Shown here piece by piece: positions 37,955 to 47,034 of a stretch of 64,000 nucleotides of DNA. This DNA is from Streptomyces fumanus (lineage in GTDB: Bacteria; Actinomycetota; Actinomycetes; Streptomycetales; Streptomycetaceae), in NCBI RefSeq assembly GCF_014655295.1, contig NZ_BNBI01000001.1, positions 434,001 through 498,000 on the forward strand, written 5' to 3'. Both the position numbers and the translations under genes were made by a program. Each line of letters begins with the position of its first letter. Positions within the stretch are counted from its first letter, which is position 1. The notes beneath the pieces were generated by a model, which saw only the letters and a program-made list of their open reading frames with translations, searched no databases and was not told the DNA's origin.

Positions 37955-38149
37955 TCAGAAGCTGATCGAGTTGATCGTGTCCGCTATGGAGTCCAGGAAG
38001 CGGTTGATCGACGGGGCCATGCCGGTCGAGGCGAGGAAGAAGCCGAAGAGGACCGCGACGATCGCGGGGCCGGCCTTGAGGGAGCCTCCGCGCATGAGCA
38101 CCACCAGGATGATCGCCAACAGCAGCACCACTGACAGTGAAATGGCCAC
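37955..38149 (-). CDS. Small two-helix membrane protein
   Basis: 64-residue protein (MAISLSVVLLLAIILVVLMR and a second hydrophobic stretch AGPAIVAVLFGFFLASTG). It starts at a GTG at 38149. I recall similar short proteins next to these tRNA genes in other Streptomyces, which supports a real gene, but the function is unknown. A GC-rich hairpin (38187-38212) lies upstream in its leader. Confidence 0.7.
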   Translation of the reverse strand: MAISLSVVLLLAIILVVLMRGGSLKAGPAIVAVLFGFFLASTGMAPSINRFLDSIADTINSISF

Positions 38150-38662
38150 AACTGATCACACCCTAGGTCGGTCCGCTCTCCCGGCCCGGAGGCGCGACAC
38201 CGCGCGCCTCCGCCAGAACCATCGTGCCACCAACCGGCCTGCCCTATGCGGCCCGTGACGCATCGTTCACCCGAGGTCCGCCGGGTCGCGGGCGGGGACG
38301 GGTGCGCGGACCGGCGGGCGGGGCGGTGCACGGAGGGACGTGCGGGGGGACGTGCGGGGACTCAACCCCGGTGCTCCGCACAGTAATTCGAAGGATTACT
38401 CGCGCAGGTAATTCGACCGGTTCGTTTCCCTGTCCACACAACGCGTTCGCAGGTATTTCGCATTGTCGCCCCGGACACGGCAACGGGCCGGGGAAACACT
38501 GACCGTATGACCGGATCGATCATGAGAAATCAGGACAAGGCGGGTGATGCGGAGAGGTATGCGGAGTGGTCGGCGGGCGCGGGCCGTTGATATGTGCGGC
38601 CGCTCACGCCGCCCTATTCAGGGGTTTTACGAATTCGCGCGGGCGCCGCTAGGGTGCCTCAG
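38150..38662. other. 513-bp gene-free region with leader hairpin and direct repeats
   Basis: No convincing gene. It contains a 10-bp hairpin CGGAGGCGCG/CGCGCCTCCG (38187-38212), two GGGACGTGCGGGG copies near 38334-38359, and two GTAATTCGA copies (38383-38391, 38408-38416; 25-base spacing), the first also part of a GTAAT/ATTAC inverted repeat. The stretch 38380-38660 is AT-richer than the window average and likely carries the promoter of the acyltransferase gene. A 27-codon frame at 38507-38590 lacks a good ribosome site. Confidence 0.5.
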
Positions 38663-39769
38663 ATGTTCCACGCCTCTGTGAAGCAGCGCGACGCGTTCTT
38701 CGACAACGCCAAGTACCTGGCGATCGTGCTCGTGGCCATGGGCCACTCCTGGGAGCCGCTCAAGGGTGACAGCCGCGTCCTGGAGGGCCTGTACACGGTC
38801 GTGTACGCCTTTCACATGCCGGCGTTCATCATCATCTCCGGCTACTTCTCGCGCAGTTTCGACATGCGCCCCGACCGGCTGCGGCGGCTGATCACCGGGG
38901 TCGCCGTGCCGTACGTCCTCTTCGAGACCGCGTACCCGCTGTTCAAGCGGTTCGTCGACGGTGACCCGGGGCAGGAGATCAGTCTGCTGGACCCCTGGTA
39001 TCTGACCTGGTTCCTGGTGGCGTTGTTCGTCTGGCGGCTGACCACGCCGGTCTGGAAGCTGGTCCGGCAGCCGCTGCCGCTGGCGCTCGGGATCGCCATG
39101 CTGGCGTCGGCGTCGCCGGAGATCGGGGACGACCTCGATCTGCAACGGGTGCTGCAGTTCCTGCCGTTCTTCGTGCTGGGGCTCTCCATGAAGGCCGAGC
39201 ACTTCCACCTGGTGCGGCGGCGTTCGGTGCGGATCGCGTCGGTGCCGGTGTTCGCGGCGGCCCTCGCGGTCGGCTGGTGGGCGGTGCCGCGGATGAACAC
39301 CGCGTGGTTCTACCACCGGGACTCGGCGCAGGAGCTGGGGGCGCCGTGGTGGGCGGGGCCGGTGATGACGCTGGCGCTGTTCGGCTGCGCGCTGCTGCTG
39401 ACCGCGTGCTTCTTCGCCTGGGTGCCGCGCCGGCGGATGTGGTTCACCGCGCTCGGCGCCGGGACGCTCTACGGCTATCTGCTGCACGGCTTCCTGATCA
39501 AGGGCGGCGACTATCTCGGCTGGTTCCGGCCGAGCCGGCTGCACACGCCGCTCGGCGAGGTCCTCGTCACCGTCCTCGCGGCGGCGGCCGTGACGCTGCT
39601 GTGCACGGCGCCCGTGCGGCGGGTGTTCCGGTTCGCGATGGAGCCGCGGATGGAGTGGGCGTTCCGGCGGGACGCGGCGGAGCTGGCGCGGGAACGGGAG
39701 CGCGAGCACGAGCGGGGGCACGGGGAGCGGCGGGACAGCCGGGAGAGCCGGGAGAAGGTCTCCGCCTAG
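38663..39769 (+). CDS. Acyltransferase_3 family membrane protein
   Basis: 368-residue integral membrane acyltransferase of the OafA/NolL/WecH type, with about ten hydrophobic segments and a charged Arg/Glu tail. The N-terminal NAKYLAIVLVAMGHSWEPL places the family's conserved His (GHSWE) in the first membrane segment. Such proteins O-acetylate sugars, exopolysaccharides or antibiotics; the acceptor is not evident here. AGGGTG lies close before the ATG at 38663. The gene is monocistronic, convergent with the HD gene 15 bases downstream. Confidence 0.85.
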   Translation: MFHASVKQRDAFFDNAKYLAIVLVAMGHSWEPLKGDSRVLEGLYTVVYAFHMPAFIIISGYFSRSFDMRPDRLRRLITGVAVPYVLFETAYPLFKRFVDGDPGQEISLLDPWYLTWFLVALFVWRLTTPVWKLVRQPLPLALGIAMLASASPEIGDDLDLQRVLQFLPFFVLGLSMKAEHFHLVRRRSVRIASVPVFAAALAVGWWAVPRMNTAWFYHRDSAQELGAPWWAGPVMTLALFGCALLLTACFFAWVPRRRMWFTALGAGTLYGYLLHGFLIKGGDYLGWFRPSRLHTPLGEVLVTVLAAAAVTLLCTAPVRRVFRFAMEPRMEWAFRRDAAELAREREREHERGHGERRDSRESREKVSA

Positions 39770-39783
39770 GCCCGCCGGGCCGG

Positions 39784-40314
39784 TCAGGCGCCGGACGGCC
39801 GGTCCGGTGCCGGCAGGCCGAGGAGGGCGCGCATGCGGGTGTACTTCTCGGCCAGGCGGGTGCGGGTCGGTTCGTCCAGGGCGGCGAGGCGGGCCGGGTC
39901 GGCGTTGTGCGCCAGGTCCGCCTCCTTCACCAGCAGGGCGCCCGGCGTGGCGAGGATCCGCCCGGCGTACGCCTCCGGGGGCTCGCCCGGCCGCTTGGTG
40001 ACCGCCCGGACGATGTCCTTGGTACGGCGGCTCAGCGGGGCGTCCTGGAGCCAGCGCGGCGTGAGCGCGTCGTCCTCGACGGCGTCGTGCAGCCAGGCGG
40101 CGGCGATCTGGTCCGCGTCGCCGCCGCGCGCCCGTACGCCCTCGGCGACCGCCCGCAGGTGCTCGGCGTAGGGCCGGCCCGCCTTGTCGGTCTGCCCCTC
40201 GTGGGCGGCCCGGGCGATCGCCTCCACCTCGGCGAGGCTCAACGACGGCGACGGCGACGGCGAGGACGCGGAAGAGGCCGCGGACGAGGAGCGGGCGGCG
40301 GGTGAGGTGCTCAT
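39784..40314 (-). CDS. HD domain protein (RelA/SpoT-hydrolase-like)
   Basis: 176-residue metal-dependent phosphohydrolase. After a Ser/Pro/Ala-rich leader (1-25) the helix AIARAAHEGQTDKAGRPYAEHL and the HD motif in AAWLHDAVEDD match the hydrolase part of RelA/SpoT and MESH1-like enzymes. It lacks synthetase, TGS and ACT domains, so it could be a small alarmone hydrolase, but this is unproven. The ATG at 40314 was chosen over an upstream in-frame start that lies in a GGCAC-rich repeat (40330-40380). Confidence 0.78.
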   Translation of the reverse strand: MSTSPAARSSSAASSASSPSPSPSLSLAEVEAIARAAHEGQTDKAGRPYAEHLRAVAEGVRARGGDADQIAAAWLHDAVEDDALTPRWLQDAPLSRRTKDIVRAVTKRPGEPPEAYAGRILATPGALLVKEADLAHNADPARLAALDEPTRTRLAEKYTRMRALLGLPAPDRPSGA

Positions 40315-40428
40315 GCCGTCAGTCTGGCAGGGCACGGCACGGCACGGCGTGGGCGGGATGGGCACGGCACGGCACGGCCACGGACAGAGCACCGCAGAGC
40401 GGCCCGCAGCCCCCGCCTCAGGACGCCC

Positions 40429-41622
40429 TCAGGACGCGTTCGCGGCCAGGGCCTGGGCCGTGGTCGGGCCCTCCCGGCAGATCAGGAGCAGGGCCCGGTC
40501 GTCGTTGACGTCCTTGGCGACCGCCTCGATCAGGTGCCAGGCGGCGCCGTGGAAGCCGCCGGCGACATAGCGGTCGGCCTCGCCGGTGAGGCGGTCTATG
40601 CCCTCCACGATGTCCCGTTCCGACGTCTCCACCAGGCCGTCCGTGAACAGCATCAGCACGTCCCCGGGGCGGAGCGAGCCCTTCACGGGGTCGAACTGGG
40701 CGCCGTCGTACACACCGAGGAGCGGCCCCTCGGCGGCCTTCTCCTCCCAGCGGCCGGTGCCCGCGCTGAGCTGGAGGCCCGGCGGGTGGCCGGCGGAGTA
40801 CAGCTCGTAGTCCCCGGAGTCGAGGTCCAGGACGAGGTGGATGGAGGTGGCGAAGCCCTCCTCCCAGTCCTGGCGGAGCAGATAGCCGTTGGCGGCGGGC
40901 AGGAAGGCGTGCGGGGGCAGGCTGCCCAGCAGGCCGCCGAAGGCACCGGAGAGCAGCAGCGCCCGCGAGCCCGCGTCCATGCCCTTGCCGGAGACGTCGG
41001 TGAGGACGACCTCCAGGGTCCGGCCGCCACCGGTGCGGGCCGCGACCACGAAGTCGCCGGAGAAGGACTGGCCGCCCGCCGGGCGCAGCGCCATCTCCCG
41101 GTGCCAGCCCGGCGGCAGCTTCGGCAGCTTGCTCTGGACGCGGATGCGTTCGCGCAGGTCGAACAGCATGGTGTGGCCGCGCCGCCAGGGCACGCCGACC
41201 CGGCTGCGGAACTGCGCGAGCAGCAGCCCGAAGAACCCGCAGGCGGCGACGACCAGGACCACGCCCGGGGTGACCCGGGAGGGGCCCTCGGTGTACGGGC
41301 CGAGCTGCACCGACTCCACGATGAGGGCCGTGGCGGCGGCCGCGTACAGGCCGAGCAGGCTGGCCGGGCGGAGCACCAGGCCGCCGACGACGACCGGCAG
41401 GACCAGCGCGGCCGGTGAGCACCACACGGAGTTGACCATGGTGGTGGCCGCGATGACCGGGATGGTCAGCAGCAGGCCGGCCAGGGCGATCCAGTCCGAG
41501 CCGTCGCCGCGGAAGTAGTCGACGGCGGATCTGCGCAGGCCGACGCGGGCCCGGTGCCACTGCTTGCGCAACCGGGCCGGGAACGTGTCGGCTTCCGCGC
41601 GCCGCTGTCGTCCTGCTGCCAT
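40429..41622 (-). CDS. Membrane PP2C-type (SpoIIE domain) serine phosphatase
   Basis: 397-residue protein. Four or five hydrophobic segments span about residues 43-135, followed by the phosphatase domain with GDFVVAA, LTDVSGKGMDA, SAGHPPG, MLFTDGLVE and DDRALLL. These Asp residues bind two manganese ions. Streptomyces has many such phosphatases acting on anti-sigma-factor antagonists; the partner is not encoded nearby. No sensor domain other than the membrane part is seen. The ATG at 41622 gives an Arg-rich cytoplasmic N-terminus. Confidence 0.9.
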   Translation of the reverse strand: MAAGRQRRAEADTFPARLRKQWHRARVGLRRSAVDYFRGDGSDWIALAGLLLTIPVIAATTMVNSVWCSPAALVLPVVVGGLVLRPASLLGLYAAAATALIVESVQLGPYTEGPSRVTPGVVLVVAACGFFGLLLAQFRSRVGVPWRRGHTMLFDLRERIRVQSKLPKLPPGWHREMALRPAGGQSFSGDFVVAARTGGGRTLEVVLTDVSGKGMDAGSRALLLSGAFGGLLGSLPPHAFLPAANGYLLRQDWEEGFATSIHLVLDLDSGDYELYSAGHPPGLQLSAGTGRWEEKAAEGPLLGVYDGAQFDPVKGSLRPGDVLMLFTDGLVETSERDIVEGIDRLTGEADRYVAGGFHGAAWHLIEAVAKDVNDDRALLLICREGPTTAQALAANAS

Positions 41623-41856
41623 CAGTTCGGGACCCTATCCATCGGAGCAGCCGCTTGGCACGGGAGGTCCCACTTGTCCCCCGTCCGAGGCCCCGCCCGG
41701 CCCGTGGACTTCCCGTGCGGTCACCGCGCGGTTCACCGTGCGAACCGCGGGCACCTCACTGTGGACCGCGCGGTGAACTTCACGGAAGGCCGTCGCGCGG
41801 GCCGGCCGGGAGAAATTCCCTCGCCGGTCCTCCGGTGCCCTGATAGGCATGGGTCC

Positions 41857-43119
41857 ATGGGGACTGACAGCGCCGCGGTGAGCGGCCCGACCACCGGACC
41901 GCGAGCGCTCCAGCGGGATGAATGGGACAACTGGTACGACACGCTGGTCCGCGCCTTCGGCGGGGTTCCGGAGCCGGACGAGGAACGGGAGCTGTTCAAC
42001 TCCCTGACGGAGGTGGACCGTTCGATCGGCGTCTGGGACGGCGGCGCCTGTGTGGGCACGGCGGGGGCGTTCAGCTTCCGGATGACCGTGCCCGGCGGCG
42101 CCGAGGTGCCGGCCGCGGGCGTGACCATGGTCAGCGTGGCGGCCACGCACCGGCGGCGGGGCGTGCTGACGTCGATGATGCGGCGGCAACTGGACGATGT
42201 GCGCTCCTGGGGCGAGCCGCTGGCGGTGCTGACGGCGTCCGAGCCGGCGATCTACGGCCGGTTCGGCTACGGCGCGGCGACGTTCCAGGTGAACGCCGAG
42301 ATCGACACCACCCGGGTACGGCTGTCCGTGCCGGAGGGGACGGACGGCGTACGCCTGCGGTACGCGGTGCCCGCGGAGGTCCTCGACGCGTGCGAGGAGG
42401 TGTACGCCCGGTCGGTGCCGGGGCGGCCGGGGATGCTGGCCCGGCGGCCCGGCTGGGAGCAACTGGGGCTGCTGGACCCGGAGAGCGGCCGGGACGGGGC
42501 GTCGCCGCTGCAGTGCGTGGTCGCGTCGCGGGACGACGGGCGGGTCACGGGGTACGCGCGGTTCCGGATACGCCCGGCCTGGGGGCCGCAGGGCGCCGAC
42601 GGCACGGTGCTGCTGGCCGACCTGGAGGCGCTGGACCCGGTGACGCGGGCGGCGCTGTGGCGGTTCCTGTTCGACCTCGACCTGACCACGTCGGTGGTGG
42701 CGCGGGGGCGGCCGGTCGACGAGGCGTGGCAGTACCAGGTCTCCGACATCCGGCGGTGCCGGCCGTATCTGCGGGACGCGCTGTACCTGCGGCCGGTGGA
42801 GGTGGGGGCGGCGCTGGAGGCGCGGACCTACCAGGCGCCGGTGGACGTGGTGTTCGAGGTGGAGGACGCGTTCTGCCCGTGGAACGCGGGGCGTTGGCGG
42901 CTGTCCGGCGACGCCAAGGGCGCGAGCTGCGCCCGCACCACGGACGCGGCGGACCTGGCGCTGTCCGTACGGGAGCTGGGCGCGGCCTACCTCGGCGGCG
43001 TACCGCTGACCGCGCTGGCCGCGGCCGGCCGGGTACGGGAGCTGCGCCCCGGGGCGCTGGCGGAGGCTTCCGCGGCCTTCGTCTCGGACGTGGCGCCCTG
43101 GCTGCCGCACAGCTTCTGA
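41857..43119 (+). CDS. Eis-family GNAT N-acetyltransferase
   Basis: 420-residue protein resembling the Eis (enhanced intracellular survival) family: an N-terminal GNAT domain with the acetyl-CoA loop HRRRGVLTSMM, a central second GNAT-like domain, and a C-terminal SCP2-like domain (AADLALSVRELGAAYLGGV) ending in Phe at the C-terminus, whose carboxylate is catalytic in Eis. Eis proteins acetylate amines of aminoglycosides and other compounds. The ATG at 41857 is supported by the family N-terminus; an out-of-frame ATG lies eight bases earlier. The 234-bp spacer upstream shows no gene. Convergent with the glycosylase gene. Confidence 0.88.
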   Translation: MGTDSAAVSGPTTGPRALQRDEWDNWYDTLVRAFGGVPEPDEERELFNSLTEVDRSIGVWDGGACVGTAGAFSFRMTVPGGAEVPAAGVTMVSVAATHRRRGVLTSMMRRQLDDVRSWGEPLAVLTASEPAIYGRFGYGAATFQVNAEIDTTRVRLSVPEGTDGVRLRYAVPAEVLDACEEVYARSVPGRPGMLARRPGWEQLGLLDPESGRDGASPLQCVVASRDDGRVTGYARFRIRPAWGPQGADGTVLLADLEALDPVTRAALWRFLFDLDLTTSVVARGRPVDEAWQYQVSDIRRCRPYLRDALYLRPVEVGAALEARTYQAPVDVVFEVEDAFCPWNAGRWRLSGDAKGASCARTTDAADLALSVRELGAAYLGGVPLTALAAAGRVRELRPGALAEASAAFVSDVAPWLPHSF

Positions 43120-43156
43120 GGCGTGCCGCACAGCTTCCGGGACGCGGGCGGTCCGG

Positions 43157-43963
43157 TCAGCGGGACTGGCAGGCCGGGCACCAGAAGAGGTTGCGGCCGG
43201 CCAGTTCGGCGACCCGGACGCCGGTGGCGCAGATGTGGCACGGGCGGTCCGCCCGCCGGTAGACGTAGACCTCGCCGCCGTGGTCGTCGACCCGGGGCGG
43301 GCGGCCCATCGCCTCGGGGGTGTGCTCGGGGCGGACGGTGTCGATGCGGTTGAGCCGGACGCCCTCGCGCATCAGGGCGACCAGGTCCCGCCAGACGGCG
43401 TCCCACTCGGCGCGGGTGAGGTCCCGGCCCGGGCGGTAGGGGTCGATGCCGTGCCGGAAGAGGACCTCGGCGCGGTAGACGTTGCCGACGCCGGCGACCA
43501 CCTTCTGGTCCATGAGCAGCGCCGCGATCGTCGTACGGCTGCGGGAGATCCGGGCCCAGGCGGCGTCCGGGTCGGCGTCCGGGCGCAGCGGGTCGGGGCC
43601 GAGGCGGTCGTGTATCGCCCGCTTCTCGCCGGGGGTGATCAGGGCGCAGGTGGTGGGGCCGCGCAGATCGACGTACGCCCGGGCGTCGGCCAGGCGGAGG
43701 CGGACGGTGTCGGTGGGCGGGGGCGCGGGGGCCGGGCCGAAGGCGACCTTGCCGAACAGGCCGAGGTGGATGTGGACCCAGTCCTGGTCGCGGAAGCCGA
43801 GGAAGAGGTGCTTGCCGTGGGCCTCGGTGCGGGTCAGCTCCGCGCCGTCGAGGAGGGCGGCGGCGTCGGAGAACTTGCCCTGGGGGCTGGTGACGCGGAC
43901 CGGGCCGCCGGTGAAGGCGGCGTAGTCCTGGGCCAGCCGGTGGATGGTGTGCCCCTCTGGCAC
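43157..43963 (-). CDS. Fpg/Nei family DNA glycosylase
   Basis: 268-residue base-excision repair glycosylase/AP lyase. After removal of Met the catalytic N-terminal Pro-Glu of PEGHTIHRLA is exposed. The helix-two-turn-helix region (DQKVVAGVGNVYRAEVLF) and the C-terminal zinc finger CHICATG ... CPACQ are intact. PEGHT rather than PELPE suggests the endonuclease VIII (Nei) branch, removing oxidised pyrimidines. The GTG at 43963 has AAAGGA upstream. It lies 67 bases downstream of rpiB on the same strand. Confidence 0.92.
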   Translation of the reverse strand: MPEGHTIHRLAQDYAAFTGGPVRVTSPQGKFSDAAALLDGAELTRTEAHGKHLFLGFRDQDWVHIHLGLFGKVAFGPAPAPPPTDTVRLRLADARAYVDLRGPTTCALITPGEKRAIHDRLGPDPLRPDADPDAAWARISRSRTTIAALLMDQKVVAGVGNVYRAEVLFRHGIDPYRPGRDLTRAEWDAVWRDLVALMREGVRLNRIDTVRPEHTPEAMGRPPRVDDHGGEVYVYRRADRPCHICATGVRVAELAGRNLFWCPACQSR

Positions 43964-44030
43964 CTGGCGTCGTCCTTTCCGTCGCGCCCGCCCCCCGGGG
44001 GTGCGTCCCGGGGGGCGCGGCGCGGTCGGG

Positions 44031-44516
<486 letters not shown>

Positions 44517-44595
44517 GCGTCGAGTGTGACACGCGGCCCGCTGGGCAGCGGTGTCGGGTGTCGGTCCGGAAAGAGTGAGCAACACCACAGATGTT

Positions 44596-44652
44596 CAGGT
44601 AAAACCCAGGTAACGATCGGGAATCGGAGGTTCCCCAGATAGACCACCTCCG
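44596..44652 (+). promoter_or_regulatory. Direct and inverted repeats upstream of the first permease
   Basis: Two CAGGTAA copies one helical turn apart (44596-44602, 44607-44613) and a perfect CGGAGGT/ACCTCCG inverted repeat (44625-44631, 44646-44652) lie 70-126 bases before the permease start. They look like regulator sites or a leader structure; the regulator is unknown. Confidence 0.4.
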
Positions 44653-44721
44653 TTTCACTGGACCGGCTCGTACACCGCTCGTACGGGAGACAGCTCGACC
44701 GGCGCAAAGGAAATCCACCCC

Positions 44722-46179
44722 ATGACCTCGCAGCCGACCCTCTCCACGGCCCAGGAGGGCCCCGGACACACCGGAGACCCCGGTTCCGGCCTCCAGGCCG
44801 GACTCAAGAACCGCCATCTGTCGATGATCGCGATCGGCGGTGTCATCGGCGCCGGCCTGTTCGTCGGCTCCAGCAGCGGCATCGCCACCGCCGGACCCGG
44901 CATCCTCCTGTCGTACGCCCTCGTCGGCACCCTGGTGGTGCTGGTGATGCGGATGCTCGGGGAGATGTCCGCGGCCAATCCGACCTCGGGGTCGTTCTCG
45001 GCCCACGCCGACCGGGCGCTGGGGCGCTGGGCCGGGTTCTCGATCGGCTGGCTGTACTGGTTCTTCTGGGTGGTGGTGCTCGCGGTCGAGGCGACCGCCG
45101 GGGCGAAGATCCTGGAGGGCTGGATCCCGGCCGTGCCCCAGTGGGGCTGGGCGCTGATCGTGATGCTGGTGCTGACCGCGACCAACCTGGTCTCGGTGGG
45201 CTCCTACGGCGAGTTCGAGTTCTGGTTCGCCGGGATCAAGGTGGTGGCGATCGGCGCGTTCATCGTGATCGGCGCGCTGGCCGTGTTCGGGGTGCTGCCC
45301 GGCGTCGACGCCGACCAGGCGGGCCTGTCGAACCTGACCGACCACGGCGGCTTCCTGCCCAACGGGCCCGGTGCCATCCTCACCGGTGTGCTGCTGGTGG
45401 TCTTCTCCTTCATGGGCAGCGAGATCGCCACGCTGGCGGCCGGCGAGTCGGAGGACCCGCGGCGGGCGGTCACCAAGTCGACCAACAGCATCATCTGGCG
45501 GATCGCCGTCTTCTACCTCGGCTCGATCTTCGTCGTCGTCACCCTGCTGCCGTGGGACAGCAAGTCGATCGCCGACGACGGTTCCTACGTGGCCGCGCTG
45601 AACTCGCTCGGGATCGCGCACGCCGGTCAGATCATGAACTTCATCGTGCTGACCTCGGTGCTGTCCTGTCTGAACTCCGGGCTGTACACGGCCTCCCGGA
45701 TGGCCTACTCGCTCGGCGAGCGCGGGGACGCGCCCAGGGCGTTCGCGCGCACGACCCCGCGCGGTGTGCCGCGCACGGCGATCCTCACCTCGGTGGCGTT
45801 CGGGTTCCTGGCGGTCTTCTTCAACTACAAGTGGCCCGACTCCGTCTTCCTCTTCCTGGTCAACTCCTCGGGCGCGGTGGCGCTCTTCGTCTGGCTGGTG
45901 ATCTGCTTCTCGCAGTTGCGGATGCGGCGGATCATCCAGGCCGAGGCGCCGGAGAAGCTGGTCGTGAAGATGTGGCTGTACCCGTATCTGACGTGGGCGG
46001 CGGCCGCGCTGATCGTCTTCGTGCTGGGCTACATGCTCACCGACACCGAACACGACGGGCGCAAGACGGTCCTGCTGTCGCTGCTGGTGGCGGCGGTGGT
46101 GCTGGCGATCGCCTTCGTACGGGAGAGGCTCGCGCGCGGACGTGAGCGCGCGTCGGCCGGGGCGGGCGCCGGGGACTGA
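44722..46179 (+). CDS. APC-family amino acid permease 1
   Basis: 485-residue secondary transporter of the AAT/GabP/AnsP type with 12 membrane segments. The start of the first helix, [21 protein letters not shown], and the following [22 protein letters not shown] are characteristic of proton-coupled amino acid permeases. AAAGGA lies about nine bases before the ATG at 44722. It is closely related to the permease at 47390, from which it is separated by the oppositely oriented bioY gene. Substrate cannot be assigned from sequence alone. Confidence 0.9.
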   Translation: MTSQPTLSTAQEGPGHTGDPGSGLQAGLKNRHLSMIAIGGVIGAGLFVGSSSGIATAGPGILLSYALVGTLVVLVMRMLGEMSAANPTSGSFSAHADRALGRWAGFSIGWLYWFFWVVVLAVEATAGAKILEGWIPAVPQWGWALIVMLVLTATNLVSVGSYGEFEFWFAGIKVVAIGAFIVIGALAVFGVLPGVDADQAGLSNLTDHGGFLPNGPGAILTGVLLVVFSFMGSEIATLAAGESEDPRRAVTKSTNSIIWRIAVFYLGSIFVVVTLLPWDSKSIADDGSYVAALNSLGIAHAGQIMNFIVLTSVLSCLNSGLYTASRMAYSLGERGDAPRAFARTTPRGVPRTAILTSVAFGFLAVFFNYKWPDSVFLFLVNSSGAVALFVWLVICFSQLRMRRIIQAEAPEKLVVKMWLYPYLTWAAAALIVFVLGYMLTDTEHDGRKTVLLSLLVAAVVLAIAFVRERLARGRERASAGAGAGD

Positions 46180-46201
46180 CGTCCGGCGTCCGGCGTCGTG
46201 G

Positions 46202-46229
46202 AAGGGGCTCGCGGGTGCGGGCCCCTTTT
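46202..46229 (+). terminator. Terminator after permease 1
   Basis: Arms AAGGGGC (46202-46208) and GCCCCTT (46221-46227) followed by TT, 22 bases after the permease stop; one of the few hairpins here with a short T-run. Confidence 0.65.
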
Positions 46230-46395
46230 CGCGTTCCCGGGGGCCTTCTCGCGTTCACGAGGGCATCCTTCTCGCGTTCCCCGGGGTGTCCTCTCGCGTT
46301 CCCGGGGGTGTCCTCCGCGCCGCGTTTCCGGGGGTGTCCCCCGCGCCGCGTTCCCGAGGGCTGTCCCCCGCGCCGCGTGCCGGGGTGGACGCGGC
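46230..46395. repeat. Seven imperfect GC-rich tandem repeats downstream of permease 1
   Basis: Copies beginning CGCGTTCCCGGGGG or a close variant start at 46230, 46250, 46273, 46295, 46321, 46347 and 46374, with unit lengths of 20, 23, 22, 26, 26 and 27 bases. The units grow and diverge along the array. It lies between the terminator of permease 1 and the 3' end of bioY and contains no coding sequence that I recognise. Confidence 0.85.
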
Positions 46396-46455
46396 GAAGG
46401 CCCGGCGGCCGGGTCCCTGAGGACTCGGTGCCGGGCCTTCGAGGGGGCCGGGGGG

Positions 46456-47034
46456 TCAGCGCTTGCCGACGAGCTTCCACGCGGTGGGCAGCACGCCCAT
46501 CGCCAGCGCGGCCTTCAGCGCGTCCCCGATCAGGAACGGGGTGAGCCCGGCCGCGATCGCCGCGCCGGCCGACATGCCGGTGGCCAGCGCCAGGTAGGGG
46601 ACGCCGACGGCGTAGATGATCGCCTCGCCGAGCAGCATCGCGCCGGCCGTCCGCCAGACCGAGCGGTCGGCGCCGCGGCGGGCCAGCGCGCCGACGGCCG
46701 CGGCGGCGAGGAGCATGCCGAGGACGTAGCCGAGGGAGGGCACCGCGCCGGAGGCGCCGCCCGCGAACCACGGCACGCCCGCCAGGCCCACCAGCGCGTA
46801 CAGCGCGAGGGAGAGGACACCCCGGCCGGCGCCGAGGGCGGTGCCGACCAGCAGCGCGGCGAAGGTCTGCCCGGTCACCGGCACCGGGGAGCCCGGCACG
46901 GGCAGCGAGAGCTGGGCGGCGAGGCCGGTGAGCGCGGCGCCGCCGACGACGAGCGCGGCGTCCCGGACGCGGGAGGCCGGAAGCAGGTCGGCGAGTACCT
47001 GGCCGGGGCGGGCGAGGGCGGTGGCGGTGCTCAT
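46456..47034 (-). CDS. bioY: Biotin transporter substrate-binding S component BioY
   Basis: 192-residue ECF-transporter S component with six membrane segments. GSPVPVTGQTFAALLVG and the Gly-rich AGVPWFAGGASG are typical of BioY. No bioM/bioN genes are adjacent, so it uses shared ECF components or works alone. The ATG at 47034 has GGAG five bases upstream, better than the GTG two codons earlier. It is inserted between two paralogous permeases and is oriented against both. Confidence 0.92.
   Translation of the reverse strand: MSTATALARPGQVLADLLPASRVRDAALVVGGAALTGLAAQLSLPVPGSPVPVTGQTFAALLVGTALGAGRGVLSLALYALVGLAGVPWFAGGASGAVPSLGYVLGMLLAAAAVGALARRGADRSVWRTAGAMLLGEAIIYAVGVPYLALATGMSAGAAIAAGLTPFLIGDALKAALAMGVLPTAWKLVGKR

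Noticed and set aside
38507..38590. 27-codon small open frame upstream of the acyltransferase gene
   Set aside because: No usable ribosome-binding site and no recognisable features; chance occurrence is likely.
40330..40385. GGCAC-rich short repeat as regulatory element
   Set aside because: Short, imperfect and of low complexity; nothing separates it from GC-rich background apart from local slippage.
46230..46395. Possible CRISPR array
   Set aside because: Units are 20-27 bases with no constant repeat/unique spacer alternation and no cas genes nearby; it is a degenerate tandem repeat.
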